64,000 nucleotides of DNA, from positions 13,893-77,892 of the forward strand of contig DATAEK010000051.1 of assembly GCA_036258055.1 (NCBI GenBank), read 5' to 3'. Each line of letters starts with the position of its first letter. Positions within the stretch are counted from its first letter, which is position 1. Shown one piece after another: positions 60,682-64,000 of this stretch. The stretch is from DATAEK01 sp036258055. GTDB lineage: Bacteria > Acidobacteriota > Vicinamibacteria > Vicinamibacterales > 2-12-FULL-66-21. The translations under genes and the position numbers were made by a program. The notes under the pieces are model-generated. The model saw nothing but the letters and a program-made list of their open reading frames with translations, searched no databases and had not been told where the DNA came from.

Positions 60682-61614
60682 ATGAGTGCCACGCACGAGG
60701 TTCCGCGCCGCCGCTTCGGCCGCTATGACGAAGACGTGTCCGCGCTCGCGCTGGGTGGCTATCACCTCGGCGATGTCCGGACCGAGCGCGAAGCCATCCG
60801 CATCGTCCACGCGGCCATCGACGGTGGCATCACCTTCATGGACAACGCGTGGGACTACCACGATGGCGTCAGCGAGACGCGCATGGGGAAGGCGCTCAAG
60901 GGCCGGCGGGATTCCGTGTTCCTGATGACGAAGGTCTGCACTCACGGCCGTGACGGGCAGACGGCCCTGCGACAGCTCGAGCAGTCCCTCAAGCGGCTTC
61001 AGACCGACCACCTCGACCTCTGGCAGATTCACGAGTGCATCTATCACAGCGATCCCGATCGTCACTTCGCGCGCGGCGGAGTGGTCGAGGCCCTCGATCG
61101 CGCAAAGGCCGAAGGCAAGGTGCGTTACGTCGGCTTCACCGGTCACAAAGATCCGGAGATCCACCTGCGCATGCTCGCGCACGGCTACCCGTTTGATTCG
61201 TGCCAGCTGCCACTCAACGGCTTCGATGCGAACTTCCGCAGCTTCGAACAGCGTGTGCTGCCCGAGCTCCAGCGTCAGGGCATCGCTCCGCTCGGCATGA
61301 AGAGCCTGGGTGGAGAAGGAACGGCGGTTCGGAAGCGCGTCGTGAAAGTCGAAGACGCGCTTCGGTACGCGATGAGCCTCCCGGTCGTCACGACCGTGAG
61401 CGGAATGGACTCGATGCGAGTGCTCCGGCAGAACCTTCGGATCGCGCGATCCTTCACGCTGATGTCCGCGAGCGAGATGGCCGCTCACCGTCGAAGGCTG
61501 CTACCGGAGTCCGGCGATGGACGTTTCGAGCTCTACAAGACGACCGCGAAGCACGATGGCGACGAAGGCCGAAGGCAGCACGGGTTCCCACCGAGCAGCG
61601 AACTGACACTCTGA
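60682..61614 (+). CDS. Aldo/keto reductase
   Basis: 310 residues. The barrel markers are VSALALGGYHLGD, the catalytic Tyr in FMDNAWDYHDGVSETRMG (with D), LMTKVCTHGRDG (Lys), DHLDLWQIHECIYH (His), GVVEALDRAKAEGKVRYVGFTGHKDP and the NADPH-binding end LGMKSLGGEG. The last part is GMDSMRVLRQNLRIARSFT. It probably reduces an aldehyde or ketone with NADPH. It is 30 bp downstream of the chlorite-dismutase-family gene on the same strand. Confidence 0.9.
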   Translation: MSATHEVPRRRFGRYDEDVSALALGGYHLGDVRTEREAIRIVHAAIDGGITFMDNAWDYHDGVSETRMGKALKGRRDSVFLMTKVCTHGRDGQTALRQLEQSLKRLQTDHLDLWQIHECIYHSDPDRHFARGGVVEALDRAKAEGKVRYVGFTGHKDPEIHLRMLAHGYPFDSCQLPLNGFDANFRSFEQRVLPELQRQGIAPLGMKSLGGEGTAVRKRVVKVEDALRYAMSLPVVTTVSGMDSMRVLRQNLRIARSFTLMSASEMAAHRRRLLPESGDGRFELYKTTAKHDGDEGRRQHGFPPSSELTL

Positions 61615-61643
61615 CAGTCAAACTGGCGCAGGAGTTGCTGCGC

Positions 61644-62591
61644 TTGCACGTGCCGCGCAGGGCGGCCATTGACGAGGTGGACGTGCCGAATCTCAAAGGC
61701 CGATTGCCCCGCCGGCTGACACCCGAGGAACGAAAGTCCCTCACGCACGGCGATTTCTGGATTCCTGACGCGGAGCGCGAGATCTACAAGCGCGCGCTCG
61801 AGACGCTCAACGCCGCCGCCGTCCCCTATGTCGTCGCCGGCGCCTACGCGATCTACGAGCACACCGGCATCTACCGGAAGACCAAGGATCTCGACCTGTT
61901 CTTCGAGCCGACCGCGGTCATTCCCGCCGCTCGTGCGCTCAAGGAGGCGGGCTTCGTGACCCGGCTCGAGGATCGGCATTGGCTGGCGAAGGCAACCGCG
62001 GGTGAGCACTTCGTCGATCTGATTTACGGCATGGGCAACGGCGTGGCCCGGATCGATCAGCAGTGGATTGAGCACAGCCGGCCGGGAATCCTCGCGGCAA
62101 CACCCGTCCGCATCGCCCCGCCCGAGGAGCTGATCTGGCATCGCCTCTTCATCAGCGAGCGTCATCGCCACGACGTCTCCGACATCCTGCATCTGATTCT
62201 CTGTCTCGGGGACACGCTTGATTGGGACCGCCTCGTTCGCCGTACGGGTGAGCACTGGCCGCTGCTTCTCGCGCAGCTCGTGACCTTTGCGTACGTGTAC
62301 CCGGGGTACCGCAGCAACGTGCCGGAGTGGGTGTTCGAGCGACTGCTGGCACAGGCCCGGACCGTTCCGAACGAGGATGCGGGGGACATGGACTTCACCC
62401 GCGGTCCGCTCATCTCGCGGTTCAGTTTCACGATCGACGTTCGCGAGTGGGGATTCCTCGATCCGCGGACCGATCTCGTGCGTGAGGCGCGCAATCGTCC
62501 GGAGATTCAGGCGATTGCTACGGCGGACATCTGGGACGAGCGGGGAGAAGACCGTCAGGAGCCGCGCGAGGATACCCTCGCGGTCCAGTAA
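61644..62591 (+). CDS. Nucleotidyltransferase-fold protein
   Basis: About 315 residues. VAGAYAIYEHTGIYRKTKDLDLFFEP carries the D-x-D of the nucleotidyltransferase fold (MNT/AbiEii-like, without a cognate partner next to it); HFVDLIYGMGNGVARIDQQWIEHSRP follows. The upstream frame overlaps the aldo/keto reductase end and has no ATG, so I chose TTG at 61644 with AGGAG 9 nt upstream; GTG at 61650 is an alternative. The start is uncertain. No toxin-antitoxin partner is seen, and the role is unknown. Confidence 0.7.
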   Translation: MHVPRRAAIDEVDVPNLKGRLPRRLTPEERKSLTHGDFWIPDAEREIYKRALETLNAAAVPYVVAGAYAIYEHTGIYRKTKDLDLFFEPTAVIPAARALKEAGFVTRLEDRHWLAKATAGEHFVDLIYGMGNGVARIDQQWIEHSRPGILAATPVRIAPPEELIWHRLFISERHRHDVSDILHLILCLGDTLDWDRLVRRTGEHWPLLLAQLVTFAYVYPGYRSNVPEWVFERLLAQARTVPNEDAGDMDFTRGPLISRFSFTIDVREWGFLDPRTDLVREARNRPEIQAIATADIWDERGEDRQEPREDTLAVQ

Positions 62592-62610
62592 CGTCCTCCG
62601 GCCCTGACGG

Positions 62611-62640
62611 TTGACATGGTCCAGCCTGCCCTCCGATACT
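62611..62640 (+). promoter_or_regulatory. Promoter of the BlaI-BlaR1-like pair
   Basis: TTGACA (62611-62616) and GATACT (62635-62640) are 18 bp apart. The expected transcription start is only a few bases before the BlaI-like ATG at 62649, and no ribosome site is seen, so the message may be leaderless. Confidence 0.5.
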
Positions 62641-62648
62641 GACTCAAC

Positions 62649-63095
62649 ATGCTCAAAGGGCTTCGCTTCAGCGGCTGGCTTCGCGGCAGCCGCGACCCGC
62701 TTCACGCTGCGCTCGGTCACCTCGAGCGCGAGGTCATGGAAGTCGTCTGGACCGGACGGGAGCAAGCCGTTCGTGATGTCCAGGTGCAGCTTCCTCGAAC
62801 GGTCGCGTACACGACCGTGATGACGACGCTCGATCGTCTCTACAAGAAGGGGCTGGTCATCCGCCGCCGTGAGGGCCGGGCCTTCGTGTATACCGCCGTC
62901 TACAGCCAGGACGAAATGGCGGCGTCGCTCACGAGCAACCTGCTCGAGGGTGTGCTCGCGAACGGATCCGCCGCCGCGCGGCCATTTCTCTCGAACCTCG
63001 TCGATGCGGTGAGCGCGGAAGACCAGGAACTGCTCGACGAGCTCGAACGCCTCGTTCGTGACAAACGCCAGCAGATGAGGAACCCACAGAGATGA
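62649..63095 (+). CDS. BlaI/MecI/CopY-family repressor
   Basis: 148 residues. The winged helix is complete: LGHLEREVMEVVWTGREQAVRDVQVQLPRTVAYTTVMTTLDRLYKKGLVIRRREGRAFVYTAVYSQDEM, and a C-terminal dimerisation helix (LVDAVSAEDQELLDELERLVRDKRQ). It overlaps the M56 peptidase gene by 4 nt. In this family the repressor is cleaved after the partner membrane peptidase senses a signal (beta-lactams in staphylococci). No beta-lactamase gene is in view, so the regulated target is unknown. Confidence 0.9.
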   Translation: MLKGLRFSGWLRGSRDPLHAALGHLEREVMEVVWTGREQAVRDVQVQLPRTVAYTTVMTTLDRLYKKGLVIRRREGRAFVYTAVYSQDEMAASLTSNLLEGVLANGSAAARPFLSNLVDAVSAEDQELLDELERLVRDKRQQMRNPQR

Positions 63096-64000
63096 CGCTA
63101 CTGACGACGAGCGTCGTCCTGGCGCTCGTCTGGTTTGCGACGATCGGCATCCTCACGTCGGCGATGGTTTGGGTTGCCGCGCGGATCATCGACGCGCAAA
63201 GTGTGCAGCTGCGTCCGGACGTGCTCCTGGCTTTGCGGCTTGCCCCTTCGGCCGCCGGGCTGGGATTCGTGGTGACCATCTTCCTTCCGGCGCACTGGCT
63301 GTTCGAGTCTCCGGGCACACCCGAGTCGTTCGGATTCGTGTTGCGAGCGATTGCCGGTACGACCCTCGCGATTGTGCTGCGAACGATTCTTCGAGGCGGG
63401 ATCGTCGCCGTCCACAGCATCGCCCTTCGCCGCTCTCTGCGTGGCCGGCCGATAGCAACCGGCGAGCTACCGGCGCCGGACGCCCTCGAAGTCGAGGGCC
63501 TGACCGGGTTGAGCCTGGCCGGATTTTTCCACACCAAGATCCTCGTCGGCGCGACGGCGCGCCAGGCGTTGACGGACGCGGAGCTCGATGTCGCCCTGGC
63601 GCACGAACGCGCGCATCGGCGTGCGTGGGACAACCTCAAGCGATTCGCTGTCTTCTGCGCGCCTGACCTGCTTGGTTTGAGCCGGGGAGGCCGTCAGCTC
63701 GAACAGGCCTGGAACGCGGCCGCCGAATGCCGCGCGGACGCGCTGGCAGTCGGGGGCGATCCGACACGAGCGGTCAACCTGGCCTCGGCGCTCGTGAAGG
63801 TCGCGCGCCTGGCAGACAGGTCGCCGGCACACACCGGGTCGATCCTATGGAGCATGTTCCATCACAAAGGGCTGCTCGAAACCCGCGTCCGGCGTCTCGT
63901 GGACGGCCCGTCGGCGCCCCGTCCACTACGTCTGCCCATCGTGTCGCTTGCCACCGCATCGGCCCTGACGACGCTCGCAGCGTTGTGGATGGCGTCCGTG
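63092..64000 (+). CDS. M56-family (BlaR1-like) membrane peptidase, 5' part
   Basis: The open frame from the ATG at 63092 (overlapping the repressor stop, ATGA) runs off the window after 303 residues. It starts with hydrophobic segments (LTTSVVLALVWFATIGILTSAMVWV; LRLAPSAAGLGFVVTIFLP; FGFVLRAIAGTTLAIVL), and the zinc motif HERAH occurs at 171-175 (H171, E172, H175) in ELDVALAHERAHRRAWDN, followed by the third-ligand region AAAECRADALAV. It is the M56 sensor peptidase matching the BlaI-like repressor. Confidence 0.88.
   Translation, partial: MTLLTTSVVLALVWFATIGILTSAMVWVAARIIDAQSVQLRPDVLLALRLAPSAAGLGFVVTIFLPAHWLFESPGTPESFGFVLRAIAGTTLAIVLRTILRGGIVAVHSIALRRSLRGRPIATGELPAPDALEVEGLTGLSLAGFFHTKILVGATARQALTDAELDVALAHERAHRRAWDNLKRFAVFCAPDLLGLSRGGRQLEQAWNAAAECRADALAVGGDPTRAVNLASALVKVARLADRSPAHTGSILWSMFHHKGLLETRVRRLVDGPSAPRPLRLPIVSLATASALTTLAALWMASV

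Noticed and set aside
61644..62591. Toxin-antitoxin module (AbiEii/MNT-like)
   Set aside because: The nucleotidyltransferase fold is plausible, but the neighbours are an aldo/keto reductase and a BlaI repressor, with no HEPN or AbiEi partner.

Overview
The window looks like chromosomal DNA from a GC-rich acidobacterium, probably Vicinamibacteria-like. This rests on gene content only: three long MacB/FtsX-type permeases of the kind abundant in Acidobacteriota (one with a PadR regulator), two Ser/Thr kinases fused to TPR domains, a winged-helix/TolB regulator, small ArsR+SRPBCC cassettes, a DUF1080 protein and GAGAACC palindromic intergenic repeats. I see no tRNA, rRNA, CRISPR array, transposase, integrase or phage gene. 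Coding density is high and most genes sit in short overlapping units.

Layout. 1-9.4 kb: end of a response regulator/PP2C phosphatase, M16 peptidase, a decayed small secreted ORF, a probably frameshifted retropepsin-like protein, a winged-helix/TolB sensor-regulator, a TPR protein and a 54-aa membrane peptide. 9.4-14.2 kb: PadR plus permease unit, divergent from a dicarboxylate/amino acid symporter, then a small broken ORF. 14.2-21.6 kb: SMC-like AAA ATPase, outer-membrane barrel, Rieske-FAD oxidoreductase, and a hybrid histidine kinase overlapping a REC-ATPase regulator. 21.6-30.3 kb: two more permeases, two ArsR/SRPBCC cassettes in opposite gene order, a TIGR01777 epimerase divergent from a TetR regulator. 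30.3-34.1 kb: membrane protein, a sigma-factor/cupin chimera, and an ABC ATPase-permease-DUF1080 operon. 34.2-40.6 kb: two tandem paralogous Ser/Thr kinases and a CheY-like receiver. 40.6-50.4 kb: FtsB-like, CutA, PLP transsulfuration enzyme, a membrane RsbU-type phosphatase overlapping an amidohydrolase and a DUF2007-RNase III fusion, a TMTC-like GT-C/TPR protein and a VanZ-like protein. 50.4-56.4 kb: histidine degradation (hutH, hutU with a coupled ATPase) and purA. 56.4-64 kb: PilZ protein, HAD hydrolase, fructokinase-like ROK kinase, thioredoxin-like protein, chlorite-dismutase-family protein, aldo/keto reductase, nucleotidyltransferase-like protein, and a BlaI/BlaR1-type pair cut by the window end.

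Signalling is the dominant theme: two SpoIIE-type phosphatases, a REC-HATPase protein, a multi-domain hybrid kinase, two Ser/Thr kinases and a lone receiver. The most unusual items are a sigma region 2/ChrR-cupin fusion lacking sigma region 4 (30.7-31.1 kb), the DUF2007-RNase III fusion, the REC-HATPase regulator overlapping its likely kinase, a strong palindromic operator-promoter between hutH and hutU, paired operators in the ArsR/SRPBCC cassettes, and GAGAACC/GGTTCT inverted-repeat elements. No wholly new multi-gene system was evident. Start sites were adjusted from the longest ORF where a ribosome binding site, domain start or gene overlap argued for it.
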